Source: Planctomycetota bacterium (GTDB lineage: Bacteria > Planctomycetota > B129-G9). Taken from it: 13,835 bases of DNA. The translations under genes and the position numbers were made by a program. How positions within the stretch are numbered: position 1 is the first letter of the stretch; each line of letters starts with the position of its first letter. The stretch is from assembly GCA_003644325.1 (NCBI GenBank), contig QNCA01000004.1, positions 1 through 13,835 on the forward strand. Direction: 5' to 3'. The notes under the pieces were generated by a model, which saw nothing but the letters and a program-made list of their open reading frames with translations, made no database searches and was not told the origin of the DNA. Positions 6,758 through 13,673 of the stretch are shown here, one piece after another.

Positions 6758-7447
6758 ATGACTCAGAAAACCATTCTTGTTATTGAGGATGAGCGCGACA
6801 TCGTCGAGTTGATCCGCTACAATCTGGAGCGGGAAAGTTTCAGGGTGAAGGCGGCCTGTGACGGTGAAACCGGCCTGCACTCCGTGCAAAGGGATTTGCC
6901 GGATTTGATACTGCTCGATTTGATGCTGCCGAAACTGGACGGGCTTGAGGTATGCAAGAGGGCAAAAGAAAACGAGCGAACGGCGCATATCCCGATAGTA
7001 ATGGTAACGGCGAAGAGCGAAGAGTCCGACATAGTGGTGGGACTTTCGCTGGGGGCGGATGACTATATAACCAAGCCGTTCAGTCCCGGGGTCCTGGTCG
7101 CCCGGGTGAAGGCGGTTCTGCGCCGTATGGAAATGCGCGAAACCGGCGAGCAGAAAGTGATAAAGGTCAGCGATGACTTTGTCATAGATGCCGTGAGACA
7201 CGAGATTCTTGTCGACGGGAAGCCTGTCAAGGTCACCAAAACGGAGTTCAAACTGCTCAAGTTCATGGCCGAGCGTCCCGGGCGCGCCCTTACGCGCAAC
7301 CAGTTGCTGGACGGCGCCATAGGCTTCGACGCATTTGTCAGCGACCGCAATATAGACGTACATGTAGCCGCCTTGCGGAAGAAACTGAAGAAACACGCCC
7401 ACAAGATTAACACCATCCGCGGCGTAGGGTACCGATTTGAGGAGTAG
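6758..7447 (+). CDS. phoB: Phosphate regulon response regulator PhoB (OmpR/PhoB family)
   Basis: A 229-residue DNA-binding response regulator. The receiver domain (residues ~4-120) has the acidic pair Glu10/Asp11 (VIEDERD), phosphoacceptor Asp54 (LILLDLMLP), Thr84 and Lys106 (YITKPFSP), so all switch residues are present. The winged-helix domain (~131-227) ends with the family pattern RNIDVHVAALRKKLKK...INTIRGVGYRFEE, whose first part is the recognition helix. When phosphorylated it should bind direct-repeat Pho boxes and recruit RNA polymerase. The ATG at 6758 is chosen because AGGAGG lies 4 nt upstream; an in-frame ATG at 6722 falls inside the -10 box. phoR follows after 4 nt, and the pst genes lie downstream. 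OmpR-family regulators look alike, so the PhoB name rests on the phoR/pstSCAB neighbourhood as well as on the sequence. Confidence 0.93.
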   Translation: MTQKTILVIEDERDIVELIRYNLERESFRVKAACDGETGLHSVQRDLPDLILLDLMLPKLDGLEVCKRAKENERTAHIPIVMVTAKSEESDIVVGLSLGADDYITKPFSPGVLVARVKAVLRRMEMRETGEQKVIKVSDDFVIDAVRHEILVDGKPVKVTKTEFKLLKFMAERPGRALTRNQLLDGAIGFDAFVSDRNIDVHVAALRKKLKKHAHKINTIRGVGYRFEE

Positions 7448-7451
7448 CGCC

Positions 7452-9239
7452 GTGCCGAAGCGATTCTTCTGGCGTTTGTATATATCATGTGCTGTGCTGG
7501 CAGTGGTCTGCATCGCATTGGCCGGTTCCGTAACCTACGGCATTGTTACAAAACATCACCTCGCGCGATTGGAGCAGGAACTGCATGAAAACGCCGTGTT
7601 GATTTCGCGCCTGGTGGAAAACGACCTCGGCAAGAACAACGATAGGGTCCAACAAATCGTTCAGTCGCTCGGAGATGATTTTCGGCCGCGCGCGACGGTG
7701 ATTCTGCCCGACGGCACAGTGGCGGGAGAGACAGACGAAGACCCGCTGAGAATGGAGAATCACGCGGACCGTCCGGAAATAGCGCGGGCGTTGAAGGGTG
7801 GTCGCGGTAAAGAGGAAAGGGTCAGCCCCACGCTGGGAGTCCGGATGCTTTATGTGGCGGTGCGCGTAGGACCGGCAGGTTCTCCGAAAGGCGTTGTAAG
7901 ATGCGCGCTGCCCGTGACCGAGGTGGAGGCGCAGATGGCCTTCTTCTCGACCGTGATCATCGCATGCAGCGGCCTGGGTGTGGGTCTGGCGCTTTTAATC
8001 AGTTTCTTCATAAGCCTGAAGATAACGTCGCCTATCGCGCATATGACGGAAGTGGCGATGGACATAGCCTCCGGCCGGCTGGATAGAAGGGCCGACGTAA
8101 CGTCAAAAGACGAACTGGGCAATCTTGCCGGGGCGCTGAACGCGATGCGCGCCAGACTGGTAGAGCAAATAACAACGATAGAGCGCGACCGCGGGCAACT
8201 GGAGACAGTGCTCTCAACCATGGCAGAGGGGGTAGCGGCGATTGATGCGCGGGAACACATCGTGTTTATCAATGATGCGGCCGCCGGGGCGCTCGAGACA
8301 ACGCCGGCTGAAGCAACCGGCAAACCGTTATGGGAAGTCAGCCGGAATCCCGCTCTGGAGCGGTTCCTACAGGAAGCGAAAAAGTCGGGCGGGACGAAGA
8401 CGTTCCAGTGGTCATTGCGCGGCGGCGAGGCGCGCTATTACGAACTCACCATCGTAGAGGTGACGGGGACCGCATTATCACAGGATGCCGGGGAAGCGGA
8501 GAGAGGCCCCACCCACATACTCGTCCTCCACGATATAACAACGCTCCGGAAACTGGAGCGGATGCGCAGGGACTTCATCGCCAATATTTCGCATGAATTG
8601 AAATCGCCGCTCACCGCGATAAGAGGTTTCATAGAAACGCTCCAGGCCGGCGTACAGGACCCCGCGAAGGCTGATGAGTTCCTGAAGATAATAGACAGGC
8701 ATGCACGGCGTCTGGACGACCTCGTATCGGACCTGCTTGAACTGTCGGCGATAGAATCTCCGGATTTCACGTTGGACAAGGGGTCCGTTTCTCTGAAAGA
8801 AATCGCCGAGAGTGCGTTGGAATTGCTGGCGCGGGAAATATCGGCAAAGCGGCTTCAGGTTGAAGTGTGTTGCACGGGCGCCGTTCCGGCGGTCAGGGCC
8901 GACAGGATACGCCTGGAACAGGTCTTCATCAACCTGCTCGACAACGCCGTGAAGTACACCAGCCCCGGCGGCGAGGTAAAGGTAACAATAGGACGAGAAG
9001 ACGGTATGGTAAAAGTCGAGGTGTGCGACACGGGCATCGGTATCCCCGGCAAAGACATCCCCCATGTTTTCGAGCGGTTCTATCGCGTGGACAAGGCTCG
9101 CTCGCGCGAGATGGGCGGAACAGGACTGGGCCTGGCCATCGTGAAGCACATCATCCAGGCACACGGCGGCGACATCTCCGTGGAGAGCAGGGTCGGCCGG
9201 GGCACCACGTTCACATTTCACCTGCCCATCAACGAATGA
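7452..9239 (+). CDS. phoR: Phosphate regulon sensor histidine kinase PhoR
   Basis: A 595-residue membrane kinase and partner of PhoB. The start is GTG at 7452, with GAGGAG (inside the last phoB codons) 7 nt before it; a TTG at 7437 would sit on top of that site. The order of domains is: membrane span ~5-28; an extracytoplasmic region of ~130 residues; span ~164-187; a HAMP linker (PIAHMTEVAMDIASGRLDRR...DELGNL) to ~240; a PAS domain ~250-370 (MAEGVAAIDAREHIVFINDA); HisKA with His381 (NISHELKSPLTAIRGF); and an ATPase domain with N-box Asn498 (NLLDNAVKY), G1 Asp526 (DTGIGIP), F-box (FERFYRVD) and G2 at ~556 (GTGLGLAIV). All catalytic motifs are intact. E. coli PhoR lacks a large periplasmic sensor domain; this one has one, like PhoR of Bacillus and many other phyla. 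It is translationally close to phoB (4 nt gap). Confidence 0.93.
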   Translation: MPKRFFWRLYISCAVLAVVCIALAGSVTYGIVTKHHLARLEQELHENAVLISRLVENDLGKNNDRVQQIVQSLGDDFRPRATVILPDGTVAGETDEDPLRMENHADRPEIARALKGGRGKEERVSPTLGVRMLYVAVRVGPAGSPKGVVRCALPVTEVEAQMAFFSTVIIACSGLGVGLALLISFFISLKITSPIAHMTEVAMDIASGRLDRRADVTSKDELGNLAGALNAMRARLVEQITTIERDRGQLETVLSTMAEGVAAIDAREHIVFINDAAAGALETTPAEATGKPLWEVSRNPALERFLQEAKKSGGTKTFQWSLRGGEARYYELTIVEVTGTALSQDAGEAERGPTHILVLHDITTLRKLERMRRDFIANISHELKSPLTAIRGFIETLQAGVQDPAKADEFLKIIDRHARRLDDLVSDLLELSAIESPDFTLDKGSVSLKEIAESALELLAREISAKRLQVEVCCTGAVPAVRADRIRLEQVFINLLDNAVKYTSPGGEVKVTIGREDGMVKVEVCDTGIGIPGKDIPHVFERFYRVDKARSREMGGTGLGLAIVKHIIQAHGGDISVESRVGRGTTFTFHLPINE

Positions 9240-9277
9240 CAGCGTTTTTTCACGCCTAACATACTTTTGTTCGACCG

Positions 9278-9309
9278 TTAATCCTCCCTTAACACCAACC
9301 TGTTACATT
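9278..9309 (+). promoter_or_regulatory. Pho-box promoter of the porin gene
   Basis: TTAAT (9278-9282) and TTAAC (9289-9293) lie 11 bp apart, followed after exactly 10 bp by a weaker -10, TACATT (9304-9309, 4 of 6). Half-site spacing and distance to the -10 are identical to the phoB and pstS promoters, though the 6 bp between the half-sites differ (CCTCCC). The expected start near 9316 leaves a ~146 nt leader before the porin ATG. Confidence 0.65.
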
Positions 9310-9315
9310 CCTTTC

Positions 9316-9461
9316 GAGCAAGCCCGGCAGGCTTCGCCTGCTCTTGTACTTTCTGTTTTGCGTAATTTCGGTTGGCTCCGAAAACACGGACGGCGAAAGA
9401 AAAGACCCCCCCGAAGGGGGGCGGCGAAGTAATCGAATAACTATTTTTAGGAGTGAGGGCC
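9316..9461 (+). other. Structured 5' leader of the porin mRNA
   Basis: Three perfect hairpins lie between the predicted transcription start and the porin ATG: GCAGGC-TTC-GCCTGC (9327-9341), TTTCGG-TTGGCT-CCGAAA (9366-9383) and CCCCCC-GAA-GGGGGG (9407-9421). The first overlaps an alternative stem, AAGCC / GGCTT (9320-9324 and 9330-9334), so two folds exclude each other. None is followed by a proper U run, which argues against simple terminators. The Shine-Dalgarno AGGAG (9449-9453) is outside the stems. It could be a regulatory leader, an RNA-processing site for phoR/porin read-through, or a dispersed repeat. It does not match a riboswitch class I know. Confidence 0.45.
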
Positions 9462-10757
9462 ATGTCAAAGATATCGGGAGTGTTTGCAGTCGCGTTCGTT
9501 TTCATCGTTGCGGCCTGCTTCGCGGGCCGGCAGGCAGCGGCGGAGGATTCAAACCTGGCTGCCAGGGTAAAGAGTTTGGAGGAAACGGTGACCAATCTCC
9601 GGCAGGAGCTCGCCCGGGTAAAAGGGTCGGTTAGCGAGATGGAGCAGTCGCCGCCGGCTTCGGAGGAAAAGTTGGAGAAGTGGTTCCAGAAGGCGGTTGA
9701 AGAAAACGCCGAACTGTTCAAGAGTCCCAAGTGGCTCAAGGGCCTGAAGATTTCAGGGGACTTGCGCCTGCGTTACGAAGGGCGGTTCTACAAGCGGGAC
9801 GAGAAACGCGAACGCAACCGCGGCCGCTTCCGCCTGCGCGTGCAACTGGAAAAGGAGATATCCGACGAGTTGCTGGTCGGGTTCCGGTTGGCTTCCGGAA
9901 GTAGTTCCGACGCAACGTCAACCAACCAGACATTCACAAGCACCTTTTCCGAAAAGAGCATCTGGATTGACCGGGCGTATGTAATTTACAAGCCCAAATG
10001 GCTCAAGGGCCTGACGCTCGGCGGCGGCAAGTGGAAGAACCCGTTTGTCCATACCGACCTGGTATGGGACTCCGACGTGAACCCGGAGGGCGCGTATGAG
10101 TCTTTCAAGTACGAGGTTTGCAACGGGTTTACCCCCTTTATCACCCTCGGCCAGATGATGGTCCAGGAGAACAAGGGCGCCCTGGAAGACGCCAATCTCA
10201 TGGCCTACCAGGCGGGCTTTGACCTGAAGTTGGCGGACTCGGTCAAGTTGACGTTTGCCGGAACGTTTTACAACTTTCTGAATTACGAAGAAGCCGGCAA
10301 CTTTCCCAAGGCCGACGGCAACACGTCGAAATCCGGCGGCCGTCTGACCGCCGAAGATTTCAACGTCCTCAACCTCACCACCAAGGTGAAGTTCAAGGTA
10401 GGGAGACTCCCGTTCGAGGTCTACGGCGACTACGTTAAGAACCTGGGCGAGAAAGAGGTTGGCACGGGCAGCAATGAGGACAAGGGCCTGGCCGTGGGCT
10501 TCAAGATAGGCAAGGCCAAGAAGAAAGGGACCTGGGAGGTCGGCTACAAGTACGCCCGCATCGAGGCAAACGCCGCCCCGGGCGCGCTGAACGACAGCGA
10601 CTTCGGCCATTCCGACACCCGCGGCCACAAGGTCGGTTTCAAGTACGCCGTGCACGACAAAGTCACCTTCGGCGTGACGGGTCTATTCACCGAGCCGATT
10701 GTCGCCGATGATTCCCCGAAAACCACCCTGCAGGTGGACATAGTCTTAAAGTTCTAG
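9462..10757 (+). CDS. Outer-membrane porin (Porin_5-like), predicted phosphate-regulated
   Basis: A 431-residue exported beta-barrel. The ATG at 9462 has AGGAG 8 nt upstream; a GTG at 9453 overlaps that site. The signal peptide (SGVFAVAFVFIVAACFAG..AAA) is followed by a heptad-like coiled coil at residues ~30-66 (NLAARVKSLEETVTNLRQEL), a common N-terminal anchor or trimerisation element in such porins. The barrel starts near residue 95 with ISGDLRLRYEGRFYKR and has alternating strands to a terminal Phe (LQVDIVLKF), the usual BAM recognition end. The pattern GDLRLRYE...RGRFRLRVQL is typical of the 'putative porin' family Porin_5. Lys and Arg are abundant in the barrel, which would suit anion passage, as in Pseudomonas OprP, though this is not clear homology to OprP. 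Its position between phoR and pstS and its Pho-box promoter suggest phosphate uptake (inference). Confidence 0.85.
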   Translation: MSKISGVFAVAFVFIVAACFAGRQAAAEDSNLAARVKSLEETVTNLRQELARVKGSVSEMEQSPPASEEKLEKWFQKAVEENAELFKSPKWLKGLKISGDLRLRYEGRFYKRDEKRERNRGRFRLRVQLEKEISDELLVGFRLASGSSSDATSTNQTFTSTFSEKSIWIDRAYVIYKPKWLKGLTLGGGKWKNPFVHTDLVWDSDVNPEGAYESFKYEVCNGFTPFITLGQMMVQENKGALEDANLMAYQAGFDLKLADSVKLTFAGTFYNFLNYEEAGNFPKADGNTSKSGGRLTAEDFNVLNLTTKVKFKVGRLPFEVYGDYVKNLGEKEVGTGSNEDKGLAVGFKIGKAKKKGTWEVGYKYARIEANAAPGALNDSDFGHSDTRGHKVGFKYAVHDKVTFGVTGLFTEPIVADDSPKTTLQVDIVLKF

Positions 10758-10762
10758 CGAAT

Positions 10763-10797
10763 CGCCGAAGGCGCCGGTTGTTGAATATATTTTCGGA
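10763..10797 (+). terminator. Weak possible terminator after the porin gene
   Basis: Six bases after the porin stop there is CGCC-GAA-GGCG (10763-10773), followed by a T/A-rich stretch ending TATATTTTCGG. A longer alternative pairs CCGAA (10765-10769) with TTCGG (10793-10797). The stems are short, so termination may be partial and some porin transcripts could read into pstS. Confidence 0.25.
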
Positions 10798-10821
10798 AGG
10801 GAAAGCGAAAAAACGGTCGGA

Positions 10822-10853
10822 TTAATCAAATCTTTACAAACGTTTAGTATAAC
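10822..10853 (+). promoter_or_regulatory. Pho-box promoter of pstSCAB
   Basis: TTAAT (10822-10826) and TTTAC (10833-10837) are 11 bp apart with CAAATC between them, the same spacer as in the phoB promoter. After 10 bp comes the -10 TATAAC (10848-10853, 5 of 6). A third, poorer repeat (TTAGT, 10844) continues the 11 bp period. The likely start is near 10860, with a Shine-Dalgarno (GGAGGT, 10897-10902) 5 nt before pstS. Confidence 0.75.
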
Positions 10854-10907
10854 CGAAGTGAGGTTGGGGAGTATCGGCTCTCTACAAATTCTTAACGGAG
10901 GTGTGAC

Positions 10908-11765
10908 ATGATTAGAAAGATGATAGCGATTATTTTCCTGTCGGTTCTCACCGGTACATATCTCGTCGGCTGCGGTGACGGTCAGGAATCCATAAAAATC
11001 GAAGGCTCCGACACGATGCTCAACCTGACGACGAAATGGGCTCAGGCGTTCAAGGAAAAGCACGGAAACATCAAGGTGCAGGTCAGCGGCGGTGGTTCCG
11101 GAAAGGGCATCAAGGCGCTGATTAACAAAAGCGTCGATTTTTCAATGGCTTCCAGAAAAATGAAAGAGAAAGAGGTAGAAGCGTGCAAGAAGGTCAATAT
11201 CGAACCCGTCGAGCACATCGTGGCCTACGACGGCCTGGCGATAGTCGTTCACAAGGACAACCCGCTGGACGAAATCAGTTTCGCGACGCTCAAGAAGATA
11301 TACAGCGACCGCGGCATAACGAACTGGAACCAGGTCGGCGGGCCCGACATGAAACTGGTGGTCTTCGGCCGCGACAGCAGTTCCGGAACTTTCGTGTATT
11401 TCAAGGAAAAGGTCATCGGCAAGAAAGAAACCGACCAGTATCGTGACGACATGAAGCGTACGCAGGGCAACGCGCAGATACTCGACCAAGTGAAGACGAC
11501 CAGGGGCGGCATCGGCTACGTCGGGCTGGGCTATGTCGAAGGTCAGCGGGGCTCCGTGAAGGTGCTCAAGGTTCGCAAGAAGGCCTCCGACACCGCCCTT
11601 GCGCCCGAGCACAGGGATTATCCCCTCTGCCGTCCCCTCCATTTCTATACCAACGGGGAGCCGACGGGCAACATCAAGGCCTTCATCGATTTTGCCCTTA
11701 GCGAAGAAGGCCAGAAGATCGTCGAAGAGGAAGGTTTCATCCCGAAGAAAAAGCGCGAAGGATAA
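10908..11765 (+). CDS. pstS: Phosphate ABC transporter, substrate-binding lipoprotein PstS
   Basis: A 285-residue phosphate-binding protein that delivers phosphate to the PstC-PstA channel. A lipoprotein signal peptide ends in the lipobox LVGC, so Cys22 should be lipidated and the protein membrane-anchored, unlike the soluble PstS of E. coli. Phosphate-binding segments are visible: EGSDTML (32-38), SGGGSGKGIKAL (60-71), DFSMASRKM (77-85), AYDGLAIVVHKDNPL (106-120), GRDSSSGTF (154-162) and TTRGGIGYVGLGYV (197-210). These are in the order usual for the short PstS family (PBP_like_2 fold). The start is fixed by GGAGGT 5 nt upstream. It is the first gene of a pstSCAB operon with its own Pho-box promoter; pstC follows after 70 nt. 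Length and motifs are complete. Confidence 0.95.
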   Translation: MIRKMIAIIFLSVLTGTYLVGCGDGQESIKIEGSDTMLNLTTKWAQAFKEKHGNIKVQVSGGGSGKGIKALINKSVDFSMASRKMKEKEVEACKKVNIEPVEHIVAYDGLAIVVHKDNPLDEISFATLKKIYSDRGITNWNQVGGPDMKLVVFGRDSSSGTFVYFKEKVIGKKETDQYRDDMKRTQGNAQILDQVKTTRGGIGYVGLGYVEGQRGSVKVLKVRKKASDTALAPEHRDYPLCRPLHFYTNGEPTGNIKAFIDFALSEEGQKIVEEEGFIPKKKREG

Positions 11766-11835
11766 ATCTCCCCCTACCCGGCCCTGCCCGGAATATGGCG
11801 TATCTGCTCGCTTACAGCAAACTCGAAGGACATCG

Positions 11836-12765
11836 ATGAGTCAGACAGCAAACACGCAGGCCGCGGCCACCGTCGAGATGCGCCGCGCGCTGGCGGGACG
11901 CAAGGTGTTTACCTTTGACCAGGGGATTAAGTATTTTTTCCTCTTTAACGCTTCCATCGCCATCGTTGCGGTTATGGCGATAATCGCGTTCCTCCTGGAG
12001 CAGGGTCTCCCCTTTTTCCGGGAGGAATCGGCCGCTTCTCTGCTGGGTCGGCGCTGGGTCCCCTATCTGGACACGGGCGCCCTCTACGGGATAATTCCGC
12101 TCGCCGCTGCGACGGCATGGGCGGTCGTGCTGTCCATGCTCGCGGCGTTGCCGATGGGGGTGTGCGCCGCTCTGTACATATCCGAAATAGCCGGGCCCAA
12201 AGAAAGGACCTTTCTGAAAAACTTCATCGAAATCCTTGCTTCATTCCCTTCCGTGGTCCTTGGCTTCTTTGCCCTCGCGGTGATAGCGCCGCTGGTGAAG
12301 CGGATATTTGATTTGCCCTCGGGGATGACGCTCCTTACGGCTTCAATAGTATTATCGGTGATGGCTCTCCCGACGGTCATATCCGTAAGCGAGGACGCGA
12401 TACGAAACGTGCCCATGTCTTACAGGCGGGCTTCGCTGGCCTTGGGCGCAAGCAGGCTTGCAACGCTCTGGCGGGTAGTGCTGCCCGCGGCAAAAAGCGG
12501 CGTAATCGCGGCCTTGATGCTCGGCACGGGCCGTGTCGTCGGGGAGACCATGGCGGTGTTGATGGTCACCGGCGGCTCTCCGGTAATACCTGCTTCTCCC
12601 CTCTCGGCCGGCCGCCCCATGACGGCGACAATAGCAAGCGAAATGGGCGAAGTGGTCTATGGCAGCACGCATTACAGCGCACTGTTTCTCATAGGGTCCA
12701 TACTGCTCTTTATAACCCTGGGGATAAACCTGGTAATCATCAGGATGACTGCGGGCAGGGAATAG
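11836..12765 (+). CDS. pstC: Phosphate ABC transporter permease PstC
   Basis: A 309-residue inner-membrane permease. The ATG at 11836 is preceded by GAAGGA at 5 nt; longer in-frame starts would lie inside pstS. After a polar N-terminus (~30 residues) come membrane spans at about 33-55, 83-106, 131-154, 165-186, 222-245 and 280-303, the six-helix layout of PstC. The cytoplasmic EAA loop that docks the ATPase is at ~196-217 (RRASLALGASRLATLWRVVLP). The periplasmic loop after the first span (FFREESAASLLGRRWVP) is the usual PstC feature. With PstA it forms the channel fed by PstS. It lies 70 nt after pstS and 38 nt before pstA, in the same orientation, with no terminator evident. Confidence 0.95.
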   Translation: MSQTANTQAAATVEMRRALAGRKVFTFDQGIKYFFLFNASIAIVAVMAIIAFLLEQGLPFFREESAASLLGRRWVPYLDTGALYGIIPLAAATAWAVVLSMLAALPMGVCAALYISEIAGPKERTFLKNFIEILASFPSVVLGFFALAVIAPLVKRIFDLPSGMTLLTASIVLSVMALPTVISVSEDAIRNVPMSYRRASLALGASRLATLWRVVLPAAKSGVIAALMLGTGRVVGETMAVLMVTGGSPVIPASPLSAGRPMTATIASEMGEVVYGSTHYSALFLIGSILLFITLGINLVIIRMTAGRE

Positions 12766-12803
12766 TCTTTCCCTCCATTCTATAGGCTCGTGATCGTGCT
12801 TGT

Positions 12804-13673
12804 ATGAAACAGGCAGGCAACACCAAAAAGAGGCAGAGACGCGAGAAGATGTGCTTCTGGGGGGTGCGCATCATCTCATACCTGGTGGTATTGTTCGTGG
12901 CCGCCGTGCTGCTCGATATCATTATCAAGGGCGCGCCACGCATAAACTGGGCGTTCCTGACGGAAGCGCCGGGGCCGAACCACACAACCGGCGGCGTATT
13001 TCCCGCTATTGTCGGCACCTTTTGCCTGATTGTCGGCTCGATGGCCATTGCCCTGCCCGTCGGCGTCTTTACCGCGATCTATCTGAGCGAGTATGCACGA
13101 AACACCTGGTTCACAAAACTTATCAGGTTGTGTATTACCAATCTCGCCGGGCTGCCGTCGATTGTATTCGGCCTCTTCGGCCTGGGCGTGTTCGTCATAC
13201 TGCTTCAGTTCGGCAAATCACTTCTTGCAGGGTGGCTGACCCTCTGCTTTATGATACTGCCCGTCATCATAACGACCGGCGAGCAGGCGCTGCGCTCCGT
13301 GCCGAAGGGCTTCAGGGAAGGAAGCCTCGCCGTCGGCGCGACCAAATGGCAAATGATTCGCACAAACGTGTTGCCCTACTCGCTGCCGGGCATTCTCACC
13401 GGCTCTATCCTGAGCGTCGCCAGGGTTGCCGGAGAAACCGCCCCCATCCTGTTCACCGTAGCGGCATTCTACACCGGACTGCCGAAAACAATCTTCAGCC
13501 AGGTTGAAGCCCTGCCATATTATCTCTACACCGTATCCGTCAACGTGCCCAACATTCAGGAAGCGCGTCCTACCGCATACGGCGCCGCCCTTGTTCTGAT
13601 AACGCTGGTCTTCGGCCTCAACATGATAGCGATGACATTAAGAGCAAAACTGAGAAAAAAACATCAATGGTAG
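12804..13673 (+). CDS. pstA: Phosphate ABC transporter permease PstA
   Basis: A 289-residue inner-membrane permease, partner of PstC. A basic N-terminus (KKRQRREK) precedes spans at about 20-41, 65-95, 110-135, 142-160, 193-215 and 257-279. The EAA loop is at ~170-191 (FREGSLAVGATKWQMIRTNVLP), and RVAGETAPILFT (207-218) is highly typical of PstA. The start is the least certain of the pst genes. The ATG at 12804 has no clear Shine-Dalgarno; an in-frame TAG 18 nt upstream excludes longer forms, and an ATG at codon 16 is the only near alternative. Translation may depend on coupling to pstC, 38 nt upstream. Its 3' end overlaps the pstB start by 7 nt. Confidence 0.95.
   Translation: MKQAGNTKKRQRREKMCFWGVRIISYLVVLFVAAVLLDIIIKGAPRINWAFLTEAPGPNHTTGGVFPAIVGTFCLIVGSMAIALPVGVFTAIYLSEYARNTWFTKLIRLCITNLAGLPSIVFGLFGLGVFVILLQFGKSLLAGWLTLCFMILPVIITTGEQALRSVPKGFREGSLAVGATKWQMIRTNVLPYSLPGILTGSILSVARVAGETAPILFTVAAFYTGLPKTIFSQVEALPYYLYTVSVNVPNIQEARPTAYGAALVLITLVFGLNMIAMTLRAKLRKKHQW

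Noticed and set aside
6746..7513. A 255-codon minus-strand open frame opposite phoB
   Set aside because: phoB has every receiver and winged-helix motif; the antisense frame has none and no ribosome site.
8478..9221. A 247-codon minus-strand open frame opposite phoR
   Set aside because: Antisense shadow of the HisKA/ATPase region, whose H, N, G1, F and G2 boxes are intact on the plus strand.
9327..9421. Hairpins at 9327-9341 and 9407-9421 as a rho-independent terminator of phoR
   Set aside because: They lie after the predicted porin promoter and lack a U run, so they belong to the porin leader rather than the phoR 3' end.
9918..10655. A 245-codon minus-strand open frame inside the porin
   Set aside because: Antisense shadow of the porin, which has a signal peptide, barrel pattern, Shine-Dalgarno and terminal Phe.
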